Source: Burkholderia sp. Bp9143
GTDB taxonomy: Bacteria > Pseudomonadota > Gammaproteobacteria > Burkholderiales > Burkholderiaceae
DNA: 64,000 nt
Direction of reading: 5' to 3'
NCBI RefSeq assembly: GCF_003853645.1
Contig: NZ_QTPO01000023.1
Span: forward strand, 1 to 64,000
The translations under genes were made by a program, and so were the position numbers. Below the pieces are notes generated by a model. It saw nothing but the letters and a program-made list of their open reading frames with translations. It ran no database searches and was not told the origin of the DNA. Below, in pieces: positions 1 through 9,401 of this stretch (its first letter is position 1; each line of letters begins with the position of its first letter).

Positions 1-800
1 CGGCTACGCCGCCTCCGACTCCTCACCACCGGCCAAAACAAACGTCAACGACCGGCCAACATAATTGTCGCCCCCCACTTCGTTGATGGAAACATCGTCG
101 AGCACGATGTTCGCCTTGATCTGCTTGGCGACGCTACCAAAACAGCATGACGATCCTTGGGGGATGCCGGTTGGTGATGACGCCGCTAGGCAGCAAGCTC
201 ATCACCCTTGGCACCGGCTTAGCCTGTTTCGAGATGCGGCCGGCAGATTGGAACGCGAAGTATGGGGTGGCCATTCCCCATGCTGAGCCCAGACGCTACG
301 TTGCGTCGGTCGACGCTTTGCGCCAATCTAAACCCGAAGTTTCGGTATTGCTGCTGACTGGCGATGCTTACGGGATGCCGAAATAAGATGTAGCTGAGTG
401 CAACGTCATTAGCTGCCGTTGAGGGAGACGGATCGGCATAGGCTCGGGACGGAACCACTGGATCGCGTTCTTGCACAGATTGTTTGAGGTGGGCCAGTTA
501 ACCGGTCCTAATATAGCAAACCACCTTGGGCCACTGTCCGCTCTATAAGTCCCCCAGTATCCGGGCTACCTTTGCACCAGTCGCCATGACTTGGGCGTTT
601 CCCCCGATCTTCTCCTGAGGTCCGGAACGCCTCAGGTCAACACCGGCCACATCCACTTCGGACGGCTTCGTACTAGGAATTCATACGTGAGTCGTCAGCA
701 ATGAACGCAAGGTGGTTTCGAGCGGTGATACATCCACGACCAGCGACGTTCACCACAGGGCCGACATCATTCCGGTTCCCAACCACCCGCGTATGCCCTG
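1..800. other. Degenerate region downstream of the T6SS module; no intact gene seen
   Basis: No reading frame here resembles a protein I recognise. On the minus strand an open frame without a start codon runs from about 189 to a TAG at 4-6. Its end contains segments such as KANIVLDDVSINEVGGDNY and ends GGEESEAA, which looks protein-like. It is closed upstream by stops, so it is either a 3' fragment or is frameshifted. The rest, roughly 190-800, gives only short overlapping frames on both strands with no domain signature. I read it as decayed sequence beyond the last gene of the vgrG operon. Confidence 0.4.
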
Positions 801-1064
801 CTAAGCACGTCCCGATGTCGGAATCGACGAAATCAGCGCAGCGCCACATGATGTCTTGTGACCGTCAAAAGCAACCGCGCGACCATCAATGCGCACGTTT
901 TCGTCGCCTTCCACGATTTCGCAGTGGTCGTGACCAGACATGGGGCAAGTGCAGCGATCCCCAACGCATGCGACGGCTCGTCCCATCACCGTTGAATTCT
1001 CGCGGCCAGTTTGAACACGCCCACCATGCGAAGTCGAGTCACCGACACGTATTACACCGCGCAT
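801..1064 (-). CDS. PAAR-domain protein, T6SS spike tip
   Basis: An 87-residue PAAR-repeat protein, the sharp cap that sits on the VgrG trimer of the type VI secretion puncturing device and often helps recruit effectors. Visible hallmarks are the opening VGDSTSHGG, the central run GRAVACVGDRCTCP, and the closing AVAFDGHKTSCGA, with the His and Cys residues expected to bind the tip metal. The length is the whole family length with no toxin extension, so it is a structural PAAR and not a fused effector. A good ribosome site (GGGAGG) lies just before the ATG at 1064. It is the last gene of the minus-strand vgrG-tle3-tla3-PAAR series, starting 18 bases after tla3 ends. Confidence 0.85.
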   Translation of the reverse strand: MRGVIRVGDSTSHGGRVQTGRENSTVMGRAVACVGDRCTCPMSGHDHCEIVEGDENVRIDGRAVAFDGHKTSCGAALISSIPTSGRA

Positions 1065-1082
1065 ACGCGCCTCCCAAACTGG

Positions 1083-2765
1083 TTAATGCGGCATCCGATA
1101 TCGGAAGGGGTTCGGGCCACGATGCTCCGAATTCTTGGCCTTGGTTGCCTCGTCCGGGGGACTGACCATCACAATGCTCGCTCGACCATCGTCCATCAGA
1201 TTGATCGTCGCACTACTTCCGCCTTCCTCATAGTTCGCGATAGTCGCGAGCGACAATTGGACGAGCGCCGAGCTAACGCCAGTATTGCCGATGCGCCGAC
1301 CGACATCGTAGCCCTCCTTGACGTTACTGAGATCGATACCTTCAGTGTTCCCGTGCAACGCTTGCGTAAGTGGAATCGTCCACTCGCGATCTCGGGTTGT
1401 GTCATAGAACACGCGCGTGGGCTTTGCCCCATCCGGTAGTGTCGCCACTGCCTGCTTCCAGCCCTCCTGCAACTGCTTCACTTGGTCAGTTCGCTTCAAC
1501 AACTTCCCGTTGTCATCGGTCAACTTGATGTCGACAGGACGATGAAGGTAGCCCAACAAAGGTGCCTCATCGAACTCCTCGACTTGCCAGTTGGCCCAGC
1601 GAACCGGTAGATACGGACTTGACTGGAATTCTCCTGGCCCCTTGTTAGTCACCTCTTTCCACAACTCGGGCAATTTCGATATCCACCAGTCGGAACGCAT
1701 TGTCGGAGGGCCATAAAAGTGCCCGCCAGCTTCAGCCTCTACCTTATCGGAAAAAGCACTATCCTCCTTCCAGTAGAAGTTCCACAACTTGACGACGTCG
1801 TATTGCGTCTTTGTGTTATCGATATCACCCGGCATGTCGACCTGATATGGGCGAACGAGTTTATTAACGCGATCCGTTCTTGCAACAAGCAATGCACTCA
1901 TGCTATCGATGACAGGTGGAATAAACGCGCCCTGCGGCTCTTTTGGTGCCCCGGGTGTATTTAGCCCCCAACGATTAACCATACCATCTTGACTCATCAC
2001 CAGCGCAGCCGGAACATCAGGATGCTCGTCGAAAAATTTAAACAGCCTGTCGATAGCGGGTGCCGCGCTGCTGGCATTGGCGTCATCCAACCAAAGAAAT
2101 TGAGTAACGCCAAGCCCGGCCTTTTGGCGCACATCGGAAATTTCATATGCCGCTCGATAGTGGCTATCAGCCCCTTTGGGCGGCCCGTAAATAATTACAG
2201 GAATTGGCCAGTGATCAACAGCTTCGCCAGCGGCATATTTAAATGAGGCACCAGCAGCCACTTCTGCAAAGGTCCTACGCTCATCCGGATTTTCCCCGTA
2301 ATCCTTTGGGTCGGAGGAAAGGACCGTCTCGTAATTATTCGATTTTGTGACAATTTGCTTCCAGATCGTGTCTTGGTGTCGCCCCGTTACCGCCAACCCA
2401 ACCGCACGAATCTCCAATGCGTATTTGGCCCCCGTCCCTGCCAAAATTTTAGCGTTCTCGGAGTTCGTCTGCGGCGTGGTCAGTTCAGCTGCGGTCGCAA
2501 CAGGCTGCACCGCCGCAGCCCGACCTTCGCCATGCGACGCTCGCCAGATCCACTGCCCAGCATATGCAGCGGCCACCAAACCTACAATTACCAAAAAACC
2601 GTTGCGTATCGTACTACCCATATGCGGATCCTCGATGCCAGTGTTTTCCCAGTAGTGATACGACCGCGCCAGCGTAACAACTGTCCAAGCCAACGCCAGC
2701 GCGACAAGTATCAACACGTACCCGCGCAACCGGGGGCGCGACAAAGGTGACAAGCTTACATTCAT
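1083..2765 (-). CDS. tla3: T6SS lipase adaptor Tla3-like protein (DUF2875)
   Basis: A 560-residue protein resembling the DUF2875 family, known in Pseudomonas aeruginosa as Tla3, which carries the Tle3 lipase to its VgrG. Two hydrophobic helices lie near the N terminus (about residues 15-33 and 54-73), followed by a large soluble part. The ATG overlaps the tle3 stop by four bases, so translation is probably coupled. This order (vgrG, lipase, adaptor, PAAR) matches the known Tle3 delivery modules, which supports the assignment more than any single motif does. Base composition is lower in GC than the core genes further right, in keeping with an accessory T6SS island. The adaptor role is inferred from family and context. 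Confidence 0.75.
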   Translation of the reverse strand: MNVSLSPLSRPRLRGYVLILVALALAWTVVTLARSYHYWENTGIEDPHMGSTIRNGFLVIVGLVAAAYAGQWIWRASHGEGRAAAVQPVATAAELTTPQTNSENAKILAGTGAKYALEIRAVGLAVTGRHQDTIWKQIVTKSNNYETVLSSDPKDYGENPDERRTFAEVAAGASFKYAAGEAVDHWPIPVIIYGPPKGADSHYRAAYEISDVRQKAGLGVTQFLWLDDANASSAAPAIDRLFKFFDEHPDVPAALVMSQDGMVNRWGLNTPGAPKEPQGAFIPPVIDSMSALLVARTDRVNKLVRPYQVDMPGDIDNTKTQYDVVKLWNFYWKEDSAFSDKVEAEAGGHFYGPPTMRSDWWISKLPELWKEVTNKGPGEFQSSPYLPVRWANWQVEEFDEAPLLGYLHRPVDIKLTDDNGKLLKRTDQVKQLQEGWKQAVATLPDGAKPTRVFYDTTRDREWTIPLTQALHGNTEGIDLSNVKEGYDVGRRIGNTGVSSALVQLSLATIANYEEGGSSATINLMDDGRASIVMVSPPDEATKAKNSEHRGPNPFRYRMPH

Positions 2766-4846
2766 TGGCGTTTCTCGCGTTGAGCAAATGTCTCCCCGTC
2801 CACCATCTTTGGCGGCGTTTTGGGAACAATGTCGGACGGAAACTCTCCCCGAGAATAATACTTAGAACTTTTTTCGATTATCCCCTGAGACGAACCAAGC
2901 AAATTTCCATAACATTTGTTATTCTGAACTTCTTTAAGCTTTGCTGAATCCAACTTCCAGTCAGCAATCGCCACCAACAGCTTCCTCATATCCGGATCAT
3001 CGAGACTGCGTGCTTGACCAATCGCAACATCCATAGCCGCAACACGTCGCATGTTATTCGAATCTCGATAAATCGCGGAATGGTATGAATTATCGTCCCA
3101 TTTACCACTATCCGTCTCCAGTCGCGCGCGTGTCTCGTTGGGCGATTCCTCACGCTCCCAATTTATTCCATACCCGTCGGCCGCGCGAACGACGTTGGTT
3201 TGATCCTCGGGGTCCGCAATCTTCCCGTTATACCATTTCATGATCGCCGGACTGCCTTGCTTACGCACATCTTCGGGTAAGCCTGTCAAGGGAATAAACT
3301 TCACTTTAGCTTTTGGGTTACCGAGAAGAGTGTCACGCGCCACATAGTCCGGTTTATCCTTACCCGCCTTGCGCTCCGTGCCACGAATTGCTTCATCACC
3401 ATAGAGATTTGGCTGATACGGGGGAAACAACTCGTCTGCGTTAATCAAGCGCTTCTCAAACTTTCGGTCGTCCCCCAGGTATTGACCATCATAGTATTCG
3501 GGCTTTTTCCCGACGAAACGGGGTCGGCCGTATAAATCGGTAGAAACCTTCGACCAGAGTCGCTGATAGAACCGATGCGTCTTCAGCACGTCCATCGCCT
3601 TTAGCGTGGTCGTGGATTTCATCGGCATCCCCAACAACTTGCGTGTTCCCTGCCATATTTCGTCGACAGTATCCGGCACACCATGCGTGCCGATGCCCTT
3701 GACTGTCATGAGATCGACCGTGGTGTCCTCGGTGCAAAAGTACAAGTAAACTTTGCCTCGATTGTCCCGTTCCGTGAACGGATAGGCCTTGCCATCCTTG
3801 TCTTTTCGGCTTGCCTGCGCGGGACTCCACCCGCGTCCGGTGCGCCCCTGATGATCAGGGTTGTCGTCCTTACAGATGAGTTGCGATAGCGGCGGCTCTG
3901 AGTGTGGATGTGCAGTGATTGCCTGGACAATGTTGACGAGAGTATTGAGCTTGCCGCGAAGCGTGTAAGGAGTCGCACTCGGCTGAGCAGCCTGAGCCAT
4001 CGCAGGCTCAGTCAGGCTGTATGGACTGTCAGCCAAAATCACGCAATCAGCGCATCGCGAACCGTCCTCTTTACTCTCAGCAAGCATTGCCTGCGCAAGC
4101 AGCGTAATAACGGTCCCTTGACTATGGGCCATTACCGTCACCGTTTCATTCGGGTCAACTCTCCGGATCTCGCGAATCAACATTGCGAGACGTACCGCGG
4201 CCAGAACGTAGTAGTGCCGCTTCGGGCTTGACGAACTGTACTGGTAGTCGCTCATGAATAGACCAGCACCCCAGTTGGCAGCGTTGTCCATCCAGCCAGC
4301 ATCGTACATTGCCGGAATATTCGTGGTTGCATTGTTGAACATCCCACCGCCTTTCGCGAACTTCTTGCCCAAGCGGTTTCCGTTGCCGTCCTGATACTGA
4401 CCACGAAACGTCGACGGATTTTTTTCCCCGCCTTTGATCTCACCGTCCGACGCTCGATATCCCCAATAAAACGGGATAAACATACTATGAGTCTTGCTCT
4501 GACCTTCAGTGATTTCGGTTCGCTGATAAAGATAGGTGTCCGGATCGTACTTGATGTCCTTCCACTGATCAAAGTTGGGATTGTCACTCTTATACTTCAC
4601 GGCCTTGTTAAAGAGTGCACCATACACACCCGGCTTCAGATCGCTGCGGCTGAGGCGTTCGTTCAACCCTTCGCATAACCCCTGCTCGATGTGATCATAG
4701 TTGGCGCCCGGATCATTAACGCCATGCAGGAAAATTACAACGCCTGGCCGATCGGCCGGAATCTGGACGTTTCGCGGACCGGGACGATTGGACATCGTCA
4801 CAGCCATGCCCTGCGAAACAACGGTCGGTTGCGAGGTATTGGTCAT
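2762..4846 (-). CDS. tle3: T6SS phospholipase effector Tle3-like (alpha/beta hydrolase with DUF3274)
   Basis: A 694-residue antibacterial lipase of the Tle3 type, delivered by type VI secretion to attack membranes of rival cells. The N-terminal alpha/beta-hydrolase part shows the oxyanion segment FLHGVNDPG (about residues 39-47) and the nucleophile elbow MAHSQGT with the catalytic Ser near residue 242. The usual first Gly of GxSxG is Ala here. The C-terminal part fits the DUF3274 region typical of Tle3. There is no signal peptide, as expected for a T6SS cargo. It starts 13 bases after vgrG ends and overlaps tla3. No recognisable immunity gene (tli3) lies between these genes. Substrate specificity cannot be read from the sequence. 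Confidence 0.8.
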   Translation of the reverse strand: MTNTSQPTVVSQGMAVTMSNRPGPRNVQIPADRPGVVIFLHGVNDPGANYDHIEQGLCEGLNERLSRSDLKPGVYGALFNKAVKYKSDNPNFDQWKDIKYDPDTYLYQRTEITEGQSKTHSMFIPFYWGYRASDGEIKGGEKNPSTFRGQYQDGNGNRLGKKFAKGGGMFNNATTNIPAMYDAGWMDNAANWGAGLFMSDYQYSSSSPKRHYYVLAAVRLAMLIREIRRVDPNETVTVMAHSQGTVITLLAQAMLAESKEDGSRCADCVILADSPYSLTEPAMAQAAQPSATPYTLRGKLNTLVNIVQAITAHPHSEPPLSQLICKDDNPDHQGRTGRGWSPAQASRKDKDGKAYPFTERDNRGKVYLYFCTEDTTVDLMTVKGIGTHGVPDTVDEIWQGTRKLLGMPMKSTTTLKAMDVLKTHRFYQRLWSKVSTDLYGRPRFVGKKPEYYDGQYLGDDRKFEKRLINADELFPPYQPNLYGDEAIRGTERKAGKDKPDYVARDTLLGNPKAKVKFIPLTGLPEDVRKQGSPAIMKWYNGKIADPEDQTNVVRAADGYGINWEREESPNETRARLETDSGKWDDNSYHSAIYRDSNNMRRVAAMDVAIGQARSLDDPDMRKLLVAIADWKLDSAKLKEVQNNKCYGNLLGSSQGIIEKSSKYYSRGEFPSDIVPKTPPKMVDGETFAQREKRQ

Positions 4847-4859
4847 CGTCGTAGCTAGC

Positions 4860-7700
4860 TCAAGCGAGCGGATTTTTCAGGATATCGATCTTGACGATCC
4901 GCATCGCATCGTCCGATACGAGATCTGTCAATCCGTCGGGGCCACTCTTGCCTTCGACGACGCGCCCATCATCCAGCGTCATTCGATATGCGCGGTTCGC
5001 GGCAACCGGCGTGTCGCCGTCTTGTCCCGGAAAATGCAATCGGAAACGCTGATCGGTTGGTTGGTTGGCGAAGGAAGTCTTCGAAGCTTGTTGCGTTGAT
5101 GGTCCGCCCCATTGATGCGAAGCTGATAGCAGCTTGATATCGCCGTTCGTGCCGAGCGTCACACCATCGCCGATCTTGATATAGCTGCCATCCTCAGCGA
5201 CTAGCCGAATCGTTGGTGCGGTCACCAACACCTCGTTTTCGTTGGTCGCGATCTTAACCCCCTTCTGCGCATTCGCCGTTAGCGAATCAGCCTGAGCCTG
5301 CAGCAACATCGGGCCTTCGCCCGCGACGGCTTGCACACCCGTGCCACGCGCAAACAACTGCATGCCCTGACCCGCAGTCGCGTTAAAACGCTGACCGCTC
5401 ATCAACTGGAGATGCTGCTGCGCGACCTGATCGATGTTCTCACCCGCGTAGGTAACATGCGTCTTTGGAGTGACATTGACCGACCCAGCCTGCGCGCCTA
5501 ACGCCATCAATGCCTGCGAAGTTGCTGCCGGCCCAGATCCGGATTCCGACGTACCGCTGCTTGGTGCCCAGCTCTTGAAAGCTTGCGAAACAGCGGCCTG
5601 ACCTGCCGTATCAGCGGCTTGGCCGCCGTGCTGCCCGGCGTAATCACCGAGTGACTTAAATAGCTCAGTACATTCACCAAGCAGTTGAAGTAATTCGTCG
5701 CGGTCGAGTTGCCCGCCGCTCGCCTGCGACCGCGCATAGGTGGTCAGCAGAATGCCTTGCGCCGCCCGTAAAGCGGCCGCTGCATCGGTGCGCAGTTCCG
5801 CGCCTTCACCACGATCCTGCCCCACACCGTTGTCACGTGGTTGAGTCAGGTAGCCAAGGTTCAATTGGGTATGTGCATGCTCACTCGCCAACTGGCTGGA
5901 AATTTGCCCCGGTGTATCGTCGAGCCTGAGCTGGTTATACCGCTTGCCCTTAATTTCCTTTGTCTTGATCCCGGACACATAACGGTTTCCCGGCAATGAG
6001 CCGGTATGGGTGAATGTAGCCGGCTGATTCACGCCGTTCCCCAGCACCGAAATGATCACCAACCGGTCGGGATCGCCCCCGATGCTGCCCAGCAAAACCT
6101 CCATTCCGGCGCGAGGCAGGAACGAAGCCCCGAACTGTGTTCCCGCTAGGCTCGATGCGACGCGTATCGGAGCACTATCACCAACGTTGTCGTTAGTGCC
6201 AGCGCCTTGCGCGTGGGTGTGATCCGCCGGATCGAGCCCTTGGATCCGCACGTAAACTCGGCCGAGTTCGTCGCAGACGACTTCCTCTCCATTACGCGTC
6301 ACGATCACACCAGTCAGCAGGTGCACCGGCGGCAAATCGATTTTCGGATCGTAGGCCGGTGTGAGCGGCACCCCACGGCGCACGCAGGTGAATGTATTTT
6401 CGTAACGCGTGTCCGCCTCTTCCGCCGACGCAGACGGCCGCGGTCGCGATTGAAACGCAAGATTGTGGCTCGCAGCGAACAGTGCCTGCACGCGTTCGGT
6501 CAATCCCTTCGGAAGATTGTTCCAGACCTCGTGATCGATCGATGTAAGGACGAACTGTCTCTTGTCGATCGACTGCATATCCAAGTCTGGATCGCCGGCC
6601 AGGGTGATCCATGTGCCAACGGCAAGATCGCGTACGCCGCTTGCTCCGTCGTACTGCTCTGCCTCGAACTGATGCGCCAGCATCCGCGCGCGCGTGAGCC
6701 GTTCATGATCGTCCCACGAGTCACCCGCATGCGGGACGTCGATCGCCACGTCGGTCAAGAGCTTCGCAAGGTCATTCCCGGCCTCGCCCTGATCGACGCT
6801 GCCCGCCACAGTCGATTCGTCGATTCGAGCCTTCTTGTAGTCCCACGATGGGCGGCTGGTCATGCCCGGCACCAGCCGCGCATGCAGCGCAAACAACGTG
6901 ACCGTATCGCGCTCCTCCGTGCCGGCATCACGAGGGTGCAGGCGCACCGTACCGGCTGGCGCTTCAGGTAGCGACCCGGGATCATCGCAACACACCAGTG
7001 TATGAGTCGGTGTGTCGTCATGGGTAGTGCGCTCGCTCTGAGCCGTCCCGGCTTTGGCGAAAACCGTGATCCCTTCGCGACGCAACAGGCGACGTACGAA
7101 TTTCGCGTCTGATTCGTTTACCTGTCGAGTCAATTCGCGAGCCGGATAGCGATCGCGACTCAGACCGGACAGGTCGAACTCAAACGCACGAGCAAGAGCA
7201 GGACTGCGCTGCCGCCATTCGTTGAACAGCGTACCCAGGATGTCAACAACACTCAGCTTGCGAAACACTCGAGAATTGGTGCGCTTGTCCATCAGGGATA
7301 GCGCGTCGCAGATTGTGAGCTGGTACACACAGAGTTCGCCGTCGCTCTGACCAATCTGTACGTCCTGGACGATCGCGTTGATCAAATGAAGCTGACCACG
7401 GTCAGTGACAAGCCGCACCGAGATAGGCACGCCAATGAACAGCTTCGGTGAAAGATCATGGCGAGCTGATACGCAGGTGAGGTGTCCGTGGATGCCGGCC
7501 ATTAACCCCTCGCGAACGTTTGCGTGCTGAAGCGCAAGCAAATGCCCTAAGGTACTTTGCAACCGACCAAAGTTCAGCGCTACAGGACGCCTATTCCAGT
7601 CAACCGCCCCCGCGGCAAAGCTACTTATTGTTTCGGATAGTGACACAGCCGCCCTCTCGATTTTTTTGATTTCGTATTGATTTAGGCGATCAACCCACAT
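4860..7700 (-). CDS. vgrG: Type VI secretion spike protein VgrG (TssI) with C-terminal extension
   Basis: A 946-residue VgrG, the trimeric spike of the type VI secretion system. The N-terminal gp27-like half (to about residue 440) contains the family pattern around YPARELTRQVNESDAKFVRR. An OB-fold/gp5-like segment follows near residues 480-570 (DELGRVYVRIQG, then VLGNGVNQP). A DUF2345-type beta region lies near 690-870. The last 60 or so residues (starting RFRLHFPGQDG and including AYRMTLDDGRVVEGKSGPDG) look like a transthyretin-type domain, which in other systems docks lipase effectors. No Shine-Dalgarno is obvious before the ATG at 7700, but no good alternative start exists. It heads the effector module; the T6SS core genes are not in this window. 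Confidence 0.9.
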   Translation of the reverse strand: MWVDRLNQYEIKKIERAAVSLSETISSFAAGAVDWNRRPVALNFGRLQSTLGHLLALQHANVREGLMAGIHGHLTCVSARHDLSPKLFIGVPISVRLVTDRGQLHLINAIVQDVQIGQSDGELCVYQLTICDALSLMDKRTNSRVFRKLSVVDILGTLFNEWRQRSPALARAFEFDLSGLSRDRYPARELTRQVNESDAKFVRRLLRREGITVFAKAGTAQSERTTHDDTPTHTLVCCDDPGSLPEAPAGTVRLHPRDAGTEERDTVTLFALHARLVPGMTSRPSWDYKKARIDESTVAGSVDQGEAGNDLAKLLTDVAIDVPHAGDSWDDHERLTRARMLAHQFEAEQYDGASGVRDLAVGTWITLAGDPDLDMQSIDKRQFVLTSIDHEVWNNLPKGLTERVQALFAASHNLAFQSRPRPSASAEEADTRYENTFTCVRRGVPLTPAYDPKIDLPPVHLLTGVIVTRNGEEVVCDELGRVYVRIQGLDPADHTHAQGAGTNDNVGDSAPIRVASSLAGTQFGASFLPRAGMEVLLGSIGGDPDRLVIISVLGNGVNQPATFTHTGSLPGNRYVSGIKTKEIKGKRYNQLRLDDTPGQISSQLASEHAHTQLNLGYLTQPRDNGVGQDRGEGAELRTDAAAALRAAQGILLTTYARSQASGGQLDRDELLQLLGECTELFKSLGDYAGQHGGQAADTAGQAAVSQAFKSWAPSSGTSESGSGPAATSQALMALGAQAGSVNVTPKTHVTYAGENIDQVAQQHLQLMSGQRFNATAGQGMQLFARGTGVQAVAGEGPMLLQAQADSLTANAQKGVKIATNENEVLVTAPTIRLVAEDGSYIKIGDGVTLGTNGDIKLLSASHQWGGPSTQQASKTSFANQPTDQRFRLHFPGQDGDTPVAANRAYRMTLDDGRVVEGKSGPDGLTDLVSDDAMRIVKIDILKNPLA

Positions 7701-7891
7701 ACCGGGACGAGCGAATCACCATTTCGTACATTACAGGATACCAAATCTGCAGACGAGAGCAGGAGATTGGGGCAGCACCTACATGTACATAGGCCTCATT
7801 TAACCAAAATTGACAGGCTGGCACGCAAATGTACCGAACCTTTCACAGAAGAAAGATTGTCAATTACTTGGCTAATCGTGCCATCTGAAAG
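7701..7891. promoter_or_regulatory. Presumed promoter region of the vgrG module
   Basis: An AT-richer stretch just upstream of vgrG, with no coding frame I can support. It must hold the promoter for the minus-strand module, but I could not pick a convincing -35/-10 pair. Confidence 0.3.
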
Positions 7892-8149
7892 CTATGCGAA
7901 GGAGAGCACCACAAGCGCGTCCCTTTCATAGACATAGCTTCTTGCAAGCCGCTGTCCGTCTCTCGTAGGGTCATGTCGATCAAAGAAGCAATGCGCATCC
8001 AACTGGTGGTTGCTGCCCGTCACATCCAGCCCTCCGCGTCCCGCCGATCTAAATCGATGCTCGGCCCCATCCGTCATCAATACCATCCCCCAGGCTGCAG
8101 GCTGGCACGACAACCCAGCAAGTACGAAAACATCCGCACCGGCGGTCAC
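7892..8149 (-). CDS. Small hypothetical protein downstream of the MobC-like gene
   Basis: An 85-residue open frame with a GTG start. I do not recognise the protein. It is moderately hydrophobic at its N terminus (VFVLAGLSC) and ends in VYERDALVVLSFA. Its frame opens shortly after the MobC-like gene ends on the same strand, so the two could be one transcript. It may equally be a fragment of a larger mobilisation gene. Low confidence that it is expressed. Confidence 0.25.
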   Translation of the reverse strand: MTAGADVFVLAGLSCQPAAWGMVLMTDGAEHRFRSAGRGGLDVTGSNHQLDAHCFFDRHDPTRDGQRLARSYVYERDALVVLSFA

Positions 8150-8195
8150 AAATCGTTGCAGCGATGGTCAGCTCTTCGCCTGCCATGTCGCGCCT

Positions 8196-8654
8196 CTACA
8201 AGTCTTCGCTATCCGGGCTGATCGGGAATCCGAGGAAGCCCTGAACCCCTTGCCTCGGCTTAGTCGCTTCTCTCACGCTATTCGCTTGGGATCGGGGGCG
8301 TTTCGAGTCAATGCTGGCCATACCGCTTTGCGACGACTTCGTGTTCGGACCTGGCACCGGTTGACACCGTTCCGCTTCCCGTCCGCCGTGCCGAGCTCGT
8401 CCCTTTCCATCCGCACGACGCATCGCATATCTCAGAGAATTGAGGCTCACACCGATGCCGTCTTGTGCTGCTTGTTCAACCAGTTCCAGCAGCGTGTAAC
8501 CCTTTTCGCGCGCTGCGCTGATTTGCTTCCGAATCGACTTGACGCCATCCCCGACCTTGACCGACTGCTCGTCTTTGGGTTTTTCCGGCAGTGCGTCAAG
8601 TCTGCGACCCAACGCTTCCCACTGCGCTCGCGTGAAACGTCTGGATACCGACAT
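8196..8654 (-). CDS. MobC/TraK-like mobilisation accessory protein (tentative)
   Basis: A 152-residue basic protein. The N-terminal half contains a segment around IRKQISAAREKGYTLLEL followed by GIGVSLNSLRYAMRRA, a helix-turn-helix-like layout seen in small conjugation proteins. It resembles those often annotated MobC (mobilisation, sometimes mislabelled as molybdopterin) or TraK in Burkholderia and IncP elements. Such proteins bind near a transfer origin. The tail is low-complexity and rich in Arg, Ser and Gln. I chose the ATG at 8654 because GGAG sits eight bases upstream; an upstream in-frame ATG at 8669 lacks such a site. No relaxase lies nearby, so if it is a mobilisation gene it is an orphan relic. 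Family assignment is by pattern memory only. Confidence 0.45.
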   Translation of the reverse strand: MSVSRRFTRAQWEALGRRLDALPEKPKDEQSVKVGDGVKSIRKQISAAREKGYTLLELVEQAAQDGIGVSLNSLRYAMRRADGKGRARHGGREAERCQPVPGPNTKSSQSGMASIDSKRPRSQANSVREATKPRQGVQGFLGFPISPDSEDL

Positions 8655-8669
8655 GACTCGCTCCGACAT

Positions 8670-9401
8670 ATACCGTTGATAGCATCTTGCGCAGGCATCA
8701 ACTCAACGTCAACACTGGTTGAATGCGGTTTTCAGATGAAAGGAACGCATCAGCAACCAGAGGAATGTCTCGGAATGCAAAATATTTTTATCTTGCCGTC
8801 CATGTCCCATTCGACACGAGCGGCAGCACACCCGCCCTTTCATTCGTGCACACGCACGTAAATCTCGGAGACCATCATACGCTTGGCACGTCACGCCCAA
8901 GAACACCGAGAATGCATTCGATCGTGCCAGCGCGCGGACGCAACATGCACCACTGGCTCCCTGCAATTTGCGACGCCTTCGCGATAGAACTGCCGCTGCC
9001 TTGCGTATATTGTCGCAACCAAGCGACCTTAGATCAGCTGCGATTCGCAGTCTGACGACACGGTGCGATTCGTCGAGCACACCATACCGACGATGCGATC
9101 TAACACGCTACCGTCCACTCATCTACAGCTATCTCACTCGGGATCGATCGCCTATGCATGCCGGGCTAACTTGCTTGCGCTGCCAGCCTCACACTGCGAC
9201 ACATTGTGATTGCAGAGGACGCGAATTTTCATTGCACACGATCTGCACATCGCGCGCGTAAAAATCACGTTAACGCCAAGAAAAATATGGAAAGCGAAGT
9301 AGTGAATATCAGGGACTTTCGGCGCTGCGGCGCACCGCTAGCGCACGCGACGGCCCACGTCGCACAATGTGCCGTCTTCTCTCGAATGACGAGGTGAATT
9401 C
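8670..9401. other. Intergenic region left of the IS element
   Basis: About 730 bases with only short, mutually overlapping frames and mixed base composition. No RNA gene or family signature was seen. The left end of the IS1111-type element should lie in the last part of this stretch, but I could not define its terminal repeats by eye. Confidence 0.4.

Noticed and set aside
701..1165. 154-residue plus-strand frame over the PAAR gene
   Set aside because: It is antisense to a clear PAAR gene with a good ribosome site and carries no domain of its own.
8709..9080. Minus-strand 123-residue frame left of the IS element
   Set aside because: No motif, rich in Arg and Cys in a way typical of chance frames, and an equally long frame overlaps it on the other strand.
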